Below are positions 19,273 through 28,427 of a DNA stretch of 61,928 nucleotides, in pieces (the stretch's first letter is position 1; each line of letters opens with the position of its first letter). The translations under genes and the position numbers were made by a program. The stretch is from positions 1-61,928 of the forward strand of contig CACKBL010000010.1 in assembly GCA_902598305.1 (NCBI GenBank). Reading direction: 5' to 3'. The notes under the pieces were generated by a model. It was not told where the DNA came from. It saw only the letters and a list, made by a program, of their open reading frames with translations, and did no database searches. This stretch comes from an uncultured Bacteroidota bacterium. GTDB lineage: Bacteria > Bacteroidota > Bacteroidia > Flavobacteriales > Flavobacteriaceae.

Positions 19273-20606
19273 TAAAATCTACTCTGATTAAAAATGTAAA
19301 AATTGTAAACGAAGGAAAAATATTCAAAGGTGATATTAGAATAAAACAAGACAAAATATCATTAATTGCTCCTTCTATACCCTTAACGCAAGATGAAAAT
19401 GTAGTGGATGGAGATAATAAATATCTTATCCCGGGCCTGATTGATGACCAAGTTCACTTTAGAGAACCGGGATTGACACATAAAGGTGACATTTACACAG
19501 AATCTAGAGCTGCAGTAGCTGGCGGAATCACCTCATTCATTGAAATGCCAAACACAAACCCACAGACTACAACTATGGAAAAAATTGACCAAAAACTTGA
19601 AATTGCAAGTAGAAATTCTGCTGCTAATTATGGATTTATGTTTGGTGGGACTAATACTAATCTGGAAGAAATAAAAAAAATTGATGAAAATAAAGTGGCC
19701 GGTCTAAAATTGTTTCTTGGCTCTTCAACAGGGAATATGCTTGTAAATAAAAAAGAAGTTTTAAAAGAAATATTTAAAACTTCAAAATTGGTGATTTCTG
19801 TTCATTGTGAAGATGAATTAACTATAAAAAATAACCTAAATCATTATTTAAAGATTTACGGCAAAAATATCCCTTTTAAATTTCATCCAAAAATTAGAAG
19901 TTCTGAGGCATGTTTTAAATCGTCTTCAGATGCTGTAAAGCTTGCCGTTGAAACCGGAGCAAGACTTCATGTTTTTCACTTATCAACCGCAAATGAAACA
20001 AAACTATTTTCAAAAATACCACTTGAAGAAAAACAAATAACCTCCGAGGTCTGCACACACCATCTTTGGTTTTCCGATAAAGATTACAAAAATAAAGGGA
20101 GCAAAATAAAATGGAATCCTGCGATAAAAACCGAAGAAGACAGAACTAAATTATGGGAAGCCCTTAACGAAGATTTAATTGATGTTTACGCTACAGATCA
20201 TTCACCACACACAATAGACGAGAAAAATCTTCCATATACAGAGTCTCCTTCTGGTGGACCTCTTGTTCAACATGGGTTACTCGCAATGTTAGATTGTGTA
20301 AATAAAGGTAAGATTACTTTGGAAAAATTTGTTGAGAAGGCCTCTCATAATCCAGCAAAAATTTTTAAGATTAAAAAAAGAGGTTTCTTGAAAAAAAATT
20401 TTTACGCGGACATGGTTTTAATTGACTTAGAAGGTAAGACAAATGTGACAAAAAATAATATTATGTATAAATGTGGTTGGTCTCCTTTCGAAGGATATAT
20501 TTTTAATTCTTCAGTTATAAAAACCTGGGTTAACGGGAAATTATTATATGACAAAGGAAAAATTATTGAAAGCGGATCCGCGAAAAGACTTGAATATATA
20601 AGATGA
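19269..20606 (+). CDS. pyrC: dihydroorotase
   Basis: Cyclic amidohydrolase of pyrimidine synthesis (carbamoyl aspartate to dihydroorotate). The amidohydrolase landmarks are DDQVHFREPG at 59-68, MPNTNP at about 93, SVHCEDE at about 177, the Zn-binding HLSTANE segment and ATDHSPHT near 310. The first His of the usual HxH metal motif is Gln here (QVH), a variant I associate with Bacteroidota dihydroorotases. The related allantoinase is less likely given the pyrimidine-type motifs. The next gene overlaps its stop (ATGA). Confidence 0.9.
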   Translation: MIKSTLIKNVKIVNEGKIFKGDIRIKQDKISLIAPSIPLTQDENVVDGDNKYLIPGLIDDQVHFREPGLTHKGDIYTESRAAVAGGITSFIEMPNTNPQTTTMEKIDQKLEIASRNSAANYGFMFGGTNTNLEEIKKIDENKVAGLKLFLGSSTGNMLVNKKEVLKEIFKTSKLVISVHCEDELTIKNNLNHYLKIYGKNIPFKFHPKIRSSEACFKSSSDAVKLAVETGARLHVFHLSTANETKLFSKIPLEEKQITSEVCTHHLWFSDKDYKNKGSKIKWNPAIKTEEDRTKLWEALNEDLIDVYATDHSPHTIDEKNLPYTESPSGGPLVQHGLLAMLDCVNKGKITLEKFVEKASHNPAKIFKIKKRGFLKKNFYADMVLIDLEGKTNVTKNNIMYKCGWSPFEGYIFNSSVIKTWVNGKLLYDKGKIIESGSAKRLEYIR

Positions 20607-20944
20607 ATAAGTTATGTCTTTATTTTTTAATTGAGTTAATTTTATTTACGTCTTGTAAAAAAAATAATGGAGACGTCATTATTACCCAAGATAAAATGGT
20701 AAACATGTTGTTAGATTTATCTATTATAAAATCAATCAATAATCTAAATTATGAGGAAAATCAATTAATTGTTTCCCCAGAGGATTTTTTCATTCTACAG
20801 AAATATAACTTAGACAGCTTAAATTGGGAGATAAACAAAAATTATTATTCTAAAAGACCAAGATTGTTAGCATTAATTTATGGAAGAGTTCAAGACTCAT
20901 TAGAAAAGAAAATAGATAGTTTGAAAAATTTAAAAAAAAGGTAA
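20603..20944 (+). CDS. DUF4296 lipoprotein
   Basis: 113 residues with a lipoprotein signal: a hydrophobic stretch ending in LFTSC with the lipidated Cys at residue 18. The mature part has the DUF4296 pattern (MVNMLLDLSIIKS, then a helical C-terminal half with a Lys-rich end). The family is small, of unknown function, and typical downstream of dihydroorotase in Bacteroidota. The ATG overlaps the pyrC stop by four bases. Confidence 0.85.
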   Translation: MNKLCLYFLIELILFTSCKKNNGDVIITQDKMVNMLLDLSIIKSINNLNYEENQLIVSPEDFFILQKYNLDSLNWEINKNYYSKRPRLLALIYGRVQDSLEKKIDSLKNLKKR

Positions 20945-20955
20945 AAGTTAAAACA

Positions 20956-21909
20956 TTAGTATCTCTCTAAATAAGGGTATATTTTTGAATAATTGAAGGT
21001 TTTTAAATAACCACAAATTTTGTTACCATTATAATAATTTTTACTGTATAGATTATTTATTAGAGCTTTTGTTAAAAATTTATTCTTTATTCTCAAATGA
21101 CTTAAAAAACTTTCTATAAACCATGTTAAATACAAAATTGATTTAGGTATTCTTATTGAGTAATTTTTATTTTTTTTTGAAAAATAGTTTACAAAATCTT
21201 TGAAAGATATATTTTCAGAAACTAAAATAAATCTTTCATTTTTAATTTTTTCTTGCATTAGCCCAATAGCCGCTTTTACAACATCCTCAACGGTAACAAA
21301 CCCACTTACACCTGATGTATAAAAATTGAATTTATTTTTAATTATTTTTTGAATTTGGGAATCATTTCCAATTATTATTCCTGGATTTAAAATCACAACT
21401 GGAACACCTTCTTGAGAGGCTCTCCACACTTCCATTTCTGAACCGTATTTAGAGTAAGAATATGGCGTTTTGTCAACTTCGGGATTCCATTGGGTGTCTT
21501 CTGTGATTTCCTCTTTAGTACCTTCTCCTATGGCAGCAATTGAACTTATAAAACACAGTTTTTTGATTTTTTTCTTTATAGAATTATCAACTATGTAGGT
21601 GGTTCCGGTAATGTTTACTAAATTTAAATAACTGGTTTTATAAAATGCCATCGATACGTAAGCTGCACAATGATAAACTTGAATAACATCATCGAATAGA
21701 CTTTCGACTTCCGAAAAATTTGTGATGTCAGCTTTTCTCCAAATGATTCTGTCAAAAACTTCTTCTTTGTTTTTTGAGATAAAAAAAAGTCTTGTTTCTT
21801 CAAGTTTTTTTTCTCTCCTAAATTGACCAATTAAATTATCCCTTTTTTTTGATAATGACATAATTAAATTTCTTCCAACGAAACCTGTTGCACCAGTGAC
21901 TAAAATCAT
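20956..21909 (-). CDS. NAD-dependent epimerase/dehydratase (extended SDR)
   Basis: 317 residues. An N-terminal Rossmann fold has GATGFVGRN at residues 6-14, and the active site YxxxK occurs as YSYSK near residue 150, with FISSIAAIGEG holding the catalytic Ser region. The C-terminal half should bind the substrate. Proteins of this kind in Bacteroidota act on nucleotide sugars or on steroid-like or flavonoid-like substrates; the sequence does not decide which. Confidence 0.85.
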   Translation of the reverse strand: MILVTGATGFVGRNLIMSLSKKRDNLIGQFRREKKLEETRLFFISKNKEEVFDRIIWRKADITNFSEVESLFDDVIQVYHCAAYVSMAFYKTSYLNLVNITGTTYIVDNSIKKKIKKLCFISSIAAIGEGTKEEITEDTQWNPEVDKTPYSYSKYGSEMEVWRASQEGVPVVILNPGIIIGNDSQIQKIIKNKFNFYTSGVSGFVTVEDVVKAAIGLMQEKIKNERFILVSENISFKDFVNYFSKKNKNYSIRIPKSILYLTWFIESFLSHLRIKNKFLTKALINNLYSKNYYNGNKICGYLKTFNYSKIYPYLERY

Positions 21910-21938
21910 ACTTAAAATTACTCTTTTTTAAGAATGTC

Positions 21939-21969
21939 TTTCGCAGTTCCCCATAGAAATTTATATTTG
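21939..21969 (+). promoter_or_regulatory. candidate sigma-A promoter of tyrS
   Basis: A perfect TATATTTG (-7 consensus TAnnTTTG) lies 17 bases upstream of the tyrS ATG, with TTTC about 19 bases before it as a weak -33 element. Confidence 0.4.
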
Positions 21970-21986
21970 TCATTAACTTAAACACT

Positions 21987-23285
21987 ATGGTGAATAGTTT
22001 TTTAGATGAGTTGAAATGGAGGGGTATGTTACATCAAGCCACTCCTGATATTGACAAACACTTGAATAAATCATCGCAGATCGGATATATTGGATTTGAT
22101 CCTACATCTGATTCAATGCATATTGGAAATTTAGTTCAGATTATGATTTTAATTCATTTTCAACGTTATGGTCACAAACCAATTGCATTAATTGGAGGAG
22201 CTACTGGAATGATTGGAGACCCGTCAGGTAAGTCTAGTGAAAGAAAATTATTAGATCAAAAAAAACTAGAAAAAAATTCTTTGGCACTGAAAAAACAATT
22301 TTTGAAATTTCTAGATTTTTCTAAAAAAAGTATAAACTCTGCGGAGATGATTAACAATTTTGACTGGATGAAAGATTTTGGTTTAATCGATTTCTCAAGA
22401 GAAGTTGGAAAGCATATAACAGTCAATTATATGATGTCTAAAGAATCAGTAAAAAAAAGAATTAGTGATGAATCTTCGGAGGGAATGTCATTTACAGAAT
22501 TCACATATCAATTAATTCAAGGGTATGATTTTTTAGAGCTATTGAGAAGAAAAAAATGTACTATTCAAATGGGAGGTAGCGACCAATGGGGAAATATAAC
22601 CACAGGGATTGAATTAATTAGAAAAAAATTGTCAAAAAAAGTATATTCAATAACCTGTCCATTAATGACTAAGTCAGATGGTAGTAAATTTGGAAAAACT
22701 GAAGAAGGTAACATATGGCTAGATAAAGCAAAAACTTCCCCATATAAGTTCTATCAATATTGGCTAAACTTGTCAGATGAAGATGCAGAAAAATATATTA
22801 AAATTTTTACTCTTCTAAATAAAAATGAAATTCTAGGATTAATAGAAAAGCATAGAAAGAATCCTCATGAAAGAATACTTCAGAATAAAATTGCTGAGGA
22901 AGTTACGTTAATGGTTCATTCTCAAAAAGATTTAGACAATGCAAAAGATGCCTCTAAAATTTTATTTGGGAAATCCACAAAAAAAGATTTATCATCTCTA
23001 GACAAAGAGACGTTTTACGAAGTTTTTGACGGGGTTCCAAAAGTTAAAATCAAAAAATCTTCTTTAAAGAAAGGATTGAATATTGTTGAAGCACTTTCAA
23101 TGAAAGGATCTATTTTAAATTCTTTGAGTGAAGCCAGGAGGGCATTGAAAGAAAACTCAGTTTATGTAAATAAGTCTCGAGTGGATGATAATAAAATTCT
23201 TAATGTCAATGATTTAATTATTGAAGAAGTGATTTTGCTTCAAAGAGGTAAGAAAAAATATTTAATTTTAGATTTTACTGACTAA
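21987..23285 (+). CDS. tyrS: tyrosine--tRNA ligase
   Basis: Charges tRNA-Tyr. Class I synthetase of 432 residues. The HIGH signature is HIGN at 45-48, GGSDQWGNITTG marks the Tyr-binding region at about 200 and the KMSKS loop is replaced by KFGKT at about 234-238, as is usual for bacterial TyrRS. An S4 RNA-binding domain occupies about 365-430. It converges with the next gene, overlapping by 11 bases. Confidence 0.97.
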   Translation: MVNSFLDELKWRGMLHQATPDIDKHLNKSSQIGYIGFDPTSDSMHIGNLVQIMILIHFQRYGHKPIALIGGATGMIGDPSGKSSERKLLDQKKLEKNSLALKKQFLKFLDFSKKSINSAEMINNFDWMKDFGLIDFSREVGKHITVNYMMSKESVKKRISDESSEGMSFTEFTYQLIQGYDFLELLRRKKCTIQMGGSDQWGNITTGIELIRKKLSKKVYSITCPLMTKSDGSKFGKTEEGNIWLDKAKTSPYKFYQYWLNLSDEDAEKYIKIFTLLNKNEILGLIEKHRKNPHERILQNKIAEEVTLMVHSQKDLDNAKDASKILFGKSTKKDLSSLDKETFYEVFDGVPKVKIKKSSLKKGLNIVEALSMKGSILNSLSEARRALKENSVYVNKSRVDDNKILNVNDLIIEEVILLQRGKKKYLILDFTD

Positions 23286-24258
23286 ATAAAAGATTACAGC
23301 CTCTTATATCTGAGCTGTTTACCCTACCTAGCACCTCATATGAATAATCATTAAAACTCCTTCCAATGTCATCTGTTGATATAAATGAACATGAATCTTG
23401 GTTTGCTAAATCAATAATATTTAATCTACCGACTTTACCTAATGTAGTTCTTTTAAAGGGGTTATTTAATTCATAAGTATACATTTTCATCCACGGAGGA
23501 TTTTTAAAAACACCATTTTTAACAGAATATCCTTGAGAAAGTAATTCCGTCATTCCATATTCACTGTGAATGGAATTTACTCCAAAAAAATCTTTGAGTT
23601 TTAGATGAATTTCTTTGCGCGTAAGTTCTTCTGCAAGACCCTTCAAACCTCCTGTTTCCATAATGATTGTATGATTTAATTTTTTTGGAAATAATTTACC
23701 AAAGCTAAATAAAGACGGAACTATACCTATCAAAATACTTGTTCTCTTGTTTTTTTCCAAAAAATCAATTGTTTTAGACAGTTTTTCATAATCGTATAAA
23801 TAAAATCCACTCTCTTTTTTTTTGGTTTCATTTATCAATTCATTCATCATAAAAATCAGTGATGAATTTTTTTGTTTCAGGTAAGAAGGAAGAAGAGCAA
23901 GTATTGTTAAATCACTTAATGGACCGTAAAAACTTTTGAAACATCTATTAAAACTTTCCTTATAATTTTCAATTTTATTTAGATGATGGGTTGAAAGATT
24001 TTTAGAAGTTGTTCCACTAGAAGTAAAATACAGTTTCGATTTACCCTTAAATGACTTTATTTTATTTTTTTTAAAAAAAATTATTGGTAAATAAGGGATA
24101 TCTTCGATACTATTAACTCTATCCAAATTAATACCAATTAAATCGCAATATTTTTTATAAATCCAATTACTCCTATATTGAAAATTGAAAGTTTTCATTG
24201 CAAAATCATTGAACTCCTTATTAGTTTTAATTTCAAAAAATTTTGCATTTTTTTTCAT
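23275..24258 (-). CDS. LuxE-like acyl-protein synthetase
   Basis: 327 residues related to the adenylate-forming acyl-protein synthetase LuxE of the luminescence fatty-acid reductase complex. The adenylation signature YFTSSGTTSKNLSTHH lies at about 78-93, and METGGLKG and SEYGMTELLSQGY are the later AMP-forming motifs. No luxC, luxD or luxAB is nearby, so bioluminescence is not implied; Bacteroidota carry solitary copies of this family. The ATG is chosen over an adjoining TTG codon. What it activates is unknown. Confidence 0.8.
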   Translation of the reverse strand: MKKNAKFFEIKTNKEFNDFAMKTFNFQYRSNWIYKKYCDLIGINLDRVNSIEDIPYLPIIFFKKNKIKSFKGKSKLYFTSSGTTSKNLSTHHLNKIENYKESFNRCFKSFYGPLSDLTILALLPSYLKQKNSSLIFMMNELINETKKKESGFYLYDYEKLSKTIDFLEKNKRTSILIGIVPSLFSFGKLFPKKLNHTIIMETGGLKGLAEELTRKEIHLKLKDFFGVNSIHSEYGMTELLSQGYSVKNGVFKNPPWMKMYTYELNNPFKRTTLGKVGRLNIIDLANQDSCSFISTDDIGRSFNDYSYEVLGRVNSSDIRGCNLLFSQ

Positions 24259-24302
24259 CAAATAAAATTTAAATTTATTATTTTATTTTAACTTTTGATT
24301 AA

Positions 24303-24983
24303 GTGAAAAATAAATTTAAAATATTAGTTGTTGATGATGAGCCTGATATAATTGAAATCCTCCAATTTAATTTGGAAAATGAAGGTTATCAAGTTTTCTC
24401 TGCTGTAAACGGAAAAGAAGCCCTAAAATTGGCTGAAATGCATATACCTCATTTAATTATTTTAGACTTGATGATGCCAGTAATGGACGGTATTGAAACA
24501 TGTGAACGTCTAAGGATGGATAAAAAATTTAATAATTCTTTGATTATGTTCCTAAGCGCTAGAGGAGAAGATTATTCTCAGGTAGCAGCGTTTGAATCTG
24601 GAGCTGACGATTATGTTACAAAACCAATTAAACCAAGGATACTCAATTCAAAAGTAAAGGCGCTCTTACGACGTTTTAAAACCGATTTTGGCCAAATTCT
24701 ATCCTTTGAAAATCTTATTATAGATAGTGAAAAGTATATTGTTAAAGTGAACAACAAATCTATAAATTTACCAAGAAAAGAGTTCGAGTTGTTATTTCTT
24801 TTAGCGAGCAAACCAGGTAAAGTTTTTAAGAGAGATAAAATAATGGAATCAGTTTGGGGTACAGATATTATTGTAGGTGACAGAACAATAGACGTTCATA
24901 TTAGAAAGTTAAGAGAAAAATTAGGTGAAAACTTATTTAGAACAATTAAAGGCGTCGGTTATCAATTTATTTTAAATGAATAA
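24303..24983 (+). CDS. two-component response regulator, OmpR/PhoB type
   Basis: Receiver domain at 1-120 with the acidic pair DDE at 11-13, phospho-acceptor Asp at residue 55 (LDLMMPVMDG) and Lys in VTKPIKPR near 107. A winged-helix DNA-binding domain follows at about 135-225 (RKEFELLFLLASKPGKVF and VDVHIRKLREKLG). The start is GTG. The cognate histidine kinase follows six bases after the stop, so the two are an operon. The stimulus is not evident. Confidence 0.95.
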   Translation: MKNKFKILVVDDEPDIIEILQFNLENEGYQVFSAVNGKEALKLAEMHIPHLIILDLMMPVMDGIETCERLRMDKKFNNSLIMFLSARGEDYSQVAAFESGADDYVTKPIKPRILNSKVKALLRRFKTDFGQILSFENLIIDSEKYIVKVNNKSINLPRKEFELLFLLASKPGKVFKRDKIMESVWGTDIIVGDRTIDVHIRKLREKLGENLFRTIKGVGYQFILNE

Positions 24984-24989
24984 AATTAA

Positions 24990-26036
24990 ATGTTAAAAAA
25001 ATATAACGTTGCGCTTAAACTGTCTTCATTTATTGTTTCAGTTTTTATGTTATTAATTTTCATATCTATTTATTTATATTCTGGTTCTTTGAGTATTTTG
25101 TTTAATGCATTTCATTTTGTTTTGCCATTAGTTTTTTTACTTTTTTTCTGTTGCTTTTTTATTATTCATGTAAGGGTTGAAAACTTTGTATATTCAAAAG
25201 TAAAATCAATATACGAGGATCTTTTACCTAAAGGACTGGCAATTGCTGAAGATTCTTTGCAAAAAGATGTCCAAATAATGACGAATAGTATCCAAAAATT
25301 TGCAAAGGATAGCAAGTTGGAAATTCAACTCTTAAAGGATAAGGAAAATTATAGAAAAGAATTTATAGGAAACCTTGCCCACGAATTAAAAACTCCTTTT
25401 TTTACAGTTCAAGGATACATTTTAACTCTTTTAGAAGGAAAAGTTAATGACAAAAGACTTGTCAAGAAATATCTTCAAAAGGCGTCCTCTGCTACTGACA
25501 GACTTGGCTATATAATTAAAGATGTTGATTTAATTACTGAGTTAGAAACTGGTGTAACAAATTTAAAGATTGAAAAATTTGACCTTTGTGAATTAATTAG
25601 GGATCTAGTCGAATCTTTCGAAATTAAAACGAAACAAAAAGGTATAGATCTCATTTATGAATTTGGTAATATTAAATCAATTTTTGTTAATGCCGATAAC
25701 TTTAGAATAACCCAAGTTATGTCAAACTTGATTGTAAACTCCTTAAATTATGGAGTTGAAAATGGTACAACGGAAATAACAATAAAACACTTAAGTAAAG
25801 AAAAAGTTCTAGTACGGATTATTGATAATGGAAAAGGTATTTCAGAAGAGGACCTCCCAAGGATTTTTGAAAGGTTTTACAGAGTCGATAAAACAAGAAA
25901 TAGAAATGAAGGGGGGTCTGGTTTGGGATTAGCAATTGTAAAGCACATAGTAGAGGCTCATAATGAATTAGTTTACGTTGAAAGCTCTTTGAATGTGGGT
26001 TCTGAATTTTCATTTACATTAACAAAAAGTAATTGA
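24990..26036 (+). CDS. sensor histidine kinase
   Basis: 348 residues. Two N-terminal membrane helices (about 10-32 and 38-60) are separated by only a few residues, so there is almost no periplasmic sensor. The dimerisation/phospho-acceptor motif FIGNLAHELKTP places the His near residue 131. The ATPase domain shows the N box (SNLIVNSLNYG), G1 (DNGKGIS), F (FERFYRVDK) and G2 (GGSGLGLAIVKH). It probably phosphorylates the regulator encoded just upstream. Similar PhoR-type pairs act in phosphate or envelope responses. Confidence 0.95.
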   Translation: MLKKYNVALKLSSFIVSVFMLLIFISIYLYSGSLSILFNAFHFVLPLVFLLFFCCFFIIHVRVENFVYSKVKSIYEDLLPKGLAIAEDSLQKDVQIMTNSIQKFAKDSKLEIQLLKDKENYRKEFIGNLAHELKTPFFTVQGYILTLLEGKVNDKRLVKKYLQKASSATDRLGYIIKDVDLITELETGVTNLKIEKFDLCELIRDLVESFEIKTKQKGIDLIYEFGNIKSIFVNADNFRITQVMSNLIVNSLNYGVENGTTEITIKHLSKEKVLVRIIDNGKGISEEDLPRIFERFYRVDKTRNRNEGGSGLGLAIVKHIVEAHNELVYVESSLNVGSEFSFTLTKSN

Positions 26037-26051
26037 ATTATTGTTTTAAAG

Positions 26052-26726
26052 ATGGGAAGTAAGAATAAACTTAAAAAGTTTCATGAGAATAACACATTTA
26101 AAAATGTGATTCAGCCAGATATAAAAGAGATTATAATAAAAAATCATATTTTAAAAGGTAAATGGCGCAAAAGTCTTTTTAAAAATAACAATCCTATATA
26201 TCTTGAATTAGGATGTGGAAAAGGAGAATATTCAACCTTTTTAGCAAAAAAAAATCCTAGTAAAAACTTTATTGGAATTGACATCAAAGGAGCCCGCTTT
26301 TGGCATGGAGCTAAGTTATCACAAGATAACAATCTTGAGAATATATGTTTTTTAAGAACAAAAATTGAGTATTTAGAAAAATTTTTTGAAGACTCCGAGG
26401 TAGACGAAATACTAATCACTTTTCCAGATCCACAGTTAAAATATAATAGAACTAAGCATAGATTAACAAATTCAAAATTTTTAAAAATTTATAATACAAT
26501 TTTGAAATCAAAAGGAGTCATACATTTAAAAACAGATAGTGACTTTATGTTTGGTTATAGCTTAGGAATTCTTGAGGGGAAAGATTTAAAAATCAAATAT
26601 GCTCACCACGATATTTACAATAATGTATCTTCACCTGAAATTTCAAGACAAGTGCAAACTTATTATGAAAAAATGTTTTTAAAGGAGTCTAAAAAAATTA
26701 AATTTTTATCTTTTACCTTTAGTTAA
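26052..26726 (+). CDS. trmB: tRNA (guanine(46)-N7)-methyltransferase
   Basis: SAM-dependent methylation of G46 in the tRNA variable loop. The SAM-binding motif LELGCGKGEYS is at about 50-60, GIDIKGARFW at about 75-84 and the family motif ITFPDPQLK at about 123-131. Length (224) is usual. It is directly followed by the alkyltransferase-like gene with no gap. Confidence 0.94.
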   Translation: MGSKNKLKKFHENNTFKNVIQPDIKEIIIKNHILKGKWRKSLFKNNNPIYLELGCGKGEYSTFLAKKNPSKNFIGIDIKGARFWHGAKLSQDNNLENICFLRTKIEYLEKFFEDSEVDEILITFPDPQLKYNRTKHRLTNSKFLKIYNTILKSKGVIHLKTDSDFMFGYSLGILEGKDLKIKYAHHDIYNNVSSPEISRQVQTYYEKMFLKESKKIKFLSFTFS

Positions 26727-27068
26727 ATGTTTTTTGAAAAAGTATATAATGTGGTTAGAAAAATTCCAGTTGGCAGAGTCACAACCTATGGTGCAATCGC
26801 GAAGCATATTGGTTCTCCTAATAGTTCTAGAATGGTTGGCTGGGCGATGAACGCTTCTCACCAAAAATCTGATGTACCTGCACACAGAGTTGTAAATAGG
26901 ATTGGGTTACTTTCTGGGAAACACCATTTTTATGGAACTGATTTGATGAAACAATTACTAGAAAATGAGGGCATAAATATTGAAAATGACAAAGTAATTA
27001 ATTTTGAGAAAGTTTTTTGGGATCCAAAAAATCTAGATGATAATTTAAAATCGAATTTAACATTATAG
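26727..27068 (+). CDS. alkyltransferase-like protein (MGMT family without acceptor Cys)
   Basis: 113 residues corresponding to the DNA-binding C-terminal domain of O6-alkylguanine-DNA alkyltransferase. The N-terminal helix-turn-helix residues (IPVGRVTTYGAIAKHIG, and the Arg finger region SSRMVGWAM) are kept, but the acceptor motif PCHR is PAHR (Ala at residue 52). It should bind alkylated bases without repairing them and may hand them to nucleotide excision repair, as known for the ATL proteins. It lies between trmB and mrp in an apparent operon. Confidence 0.9.
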   Translation: MFFEKVYNVVRKIPVGRVTTYGAIAKHIGSPNSSRMVGWAMNASHQKSDVPAHRVVNRIGLLSGKHHFYGTDLMKQLLENEGINIENDKVINFEKVFWDPKNLDDNLKSNLTL

Positions 27069-28154
27069 ATGAATAAAAAAGAAATAATAAGCGTACTTGA
27101 GAAAATTATACCACCCTCTCAGATTAAGAATATTAATATCTTTGGGAGTGAACTTGTTATAGATTTAAATATTGATAATCCTTCACTACACGCTAAAAAA
27201 AAGTTAGAAAAAACTATCATAAGTTCTTTTGACGAAAATCTCAAAATTATCGTCAACTTTAATATAGAAAAAAAGAGAACAGCATCTAATAATAAAAATA
27301 AATTAGTTGGAATTGATAACATTATTGCAATTTCATCTGGAAAAGGGGGAGTCGGTAAATCAACAATAACATCTAACTTGGCAGCCTCATTATCAAAAAT
27401 GGGTTTTAAAGTTGGAATTTTGGATTCAGATATTTATGGTCCCTCTATTCCTACAATGTTTGATGTAGAGTCTTCTCGACCAGCTTCCGTTAAAATTGAT
27501 AATAAATCTATGATAGAACCAATAGAGAGTTATGGAGTTAAAATTCTTTCGATTGGATTTTTTACCGAACCCAATCAGGCCGTTATTTGGAGAGGTCCAA
27601 TGGCGTCAAAAGCATTAAATCAAATGATTTTTGACACCAATTGGGGAGAACTTGATTTTTTATTAGTTGACCTGCCACCTGGAACTGGGGATATCCATTT
27701 AAGTATTGTACAATCAATTCCTTTAAATGGTGCAATAGTTGTTTCAACTCCACAAAAAGTTGCTCTTTTGGATGCTAAAAGGGGAATTTCGATGTTTAAC
27801 CAAAAAAATATTGATGTTCCGGTTTTAGGATTAATTGAAAATATGGCTTACTTTGTACCGGAAGATATGCCAAAGAAAAAGTATTTCATATTTGGAAAAG
27901 ACGGTGTAAAAAATTTAGCTGATGATAGTAACGTGCCGTTCTTAGGATTGGTACCGCTTTTTAAAAGCATCAGAGAAGCTTCTGATTTTGGTCATCCTGC
28001 ATCTTTACAGGTAAATTCTCTTATATCAAAATCTTTTGAAGAAATAGCTAAAAATGTTGTTTCAAGTGTTGTAGAAAGAAATAATCATCTCCCCCCGACT
28101 AAGATTGTTAAAATTACTACGATGGCCGGATGTTCAGCAATAAAAAACAAATAA
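27069..28154 (+). CDS. mrp: Mrp/NBP35-type Fe-S carrier ATPase
   Basis: P-loop ATPase that carries or inserts iron-sulphur clusters. An N-terminal DUF59/MIP18-like part (about 1-75) precedes the deviant Walker A SGKGGVGKST at about residues 90-99 and the switch region LVDLPPGTGD near 203. The CxxC cluster-binding pair present in many homologues is not seen in the MAYFVPEDMPKKKYFIFG stretch, a form I believe is usual in Bacteroidota. The NifU-type gene follows after one base, which supports an Fe-S role. Confidence 0.92.
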   Translation: MNKKEIISVLEKIIPPSQIKNINIFGSELVIDLNIDNPSLHAKKKLEKTIISSFDENLKIIVNFNIEKKRTASNNKNKLVGIDNIIAISSGKGGVGKSTITSNLAASLSKMGFKVGILDSDIYGPSIPTMFDVESSRPASVKIDNKSMIEPIESYGVKILSIGFFTEPNQAVIWRGPMASKALNQMIFDTNWGELDFLLVDLPPGTGDIHLSIVQSIPLNGAIVVSTPQKVALLDAKRGISMFNQKNIDVPVLGLIENMAYFVPEDMPKKKYFIFGKDGVKNLADDSNVPFLGLVPLFKSIREASDFGHPASLQVNSLISKSFEEIAKNVVSSVVERNNHLPPTKIVKITTMAGCSAIKNK

Positions 28155-28155
28155 A

Positions 28156-28392
28156 ATGGAATTGAGAAAAAAAATCATTCATGCATTAAACGAAATAAGG
28201 CCCTTCCTTGCAGCAGATGGTGGTGATATATCATTGGTTGAAGTTCTAGATGAAAAGATTGTGAAAGTAAAACTTCACGGAAATTGTGCTGGATGCTCTG
28301 TTAATCAGATGACACTAAAAACCGGTGTTGAGATGACAATTAAAAAACACGCTCCACAGATTGAAAAAGTTGTTAACGTCGATGAGGCCTAA
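28156..28392 (+). CDS. NifU-like Fe-S scaffold protein
   Basis: A 78-residue single NifU C-terminal-type domain. The conserved CAGC motif (Cys 44 and 47) would hold a cluster at a dimer interface. FLAADGGDISLVEV near residue 17 is the family signature. It directly follows mrp and is probably co-transcribed, so the two likely act in cluster assembly or repair. Confidence 0.94.
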   Translation: MELRKKIIHALNEIRPFLAADGGDISLVEVLDEKIVKVKLHGNCAGCSVNQMTLKTGVEMTIKKHAPQIEKVVNVDEA

Positions 28393-28427
28393 TTTGATTT
28401 GGTATTTTCATTCCTGCATCTCTAAGA

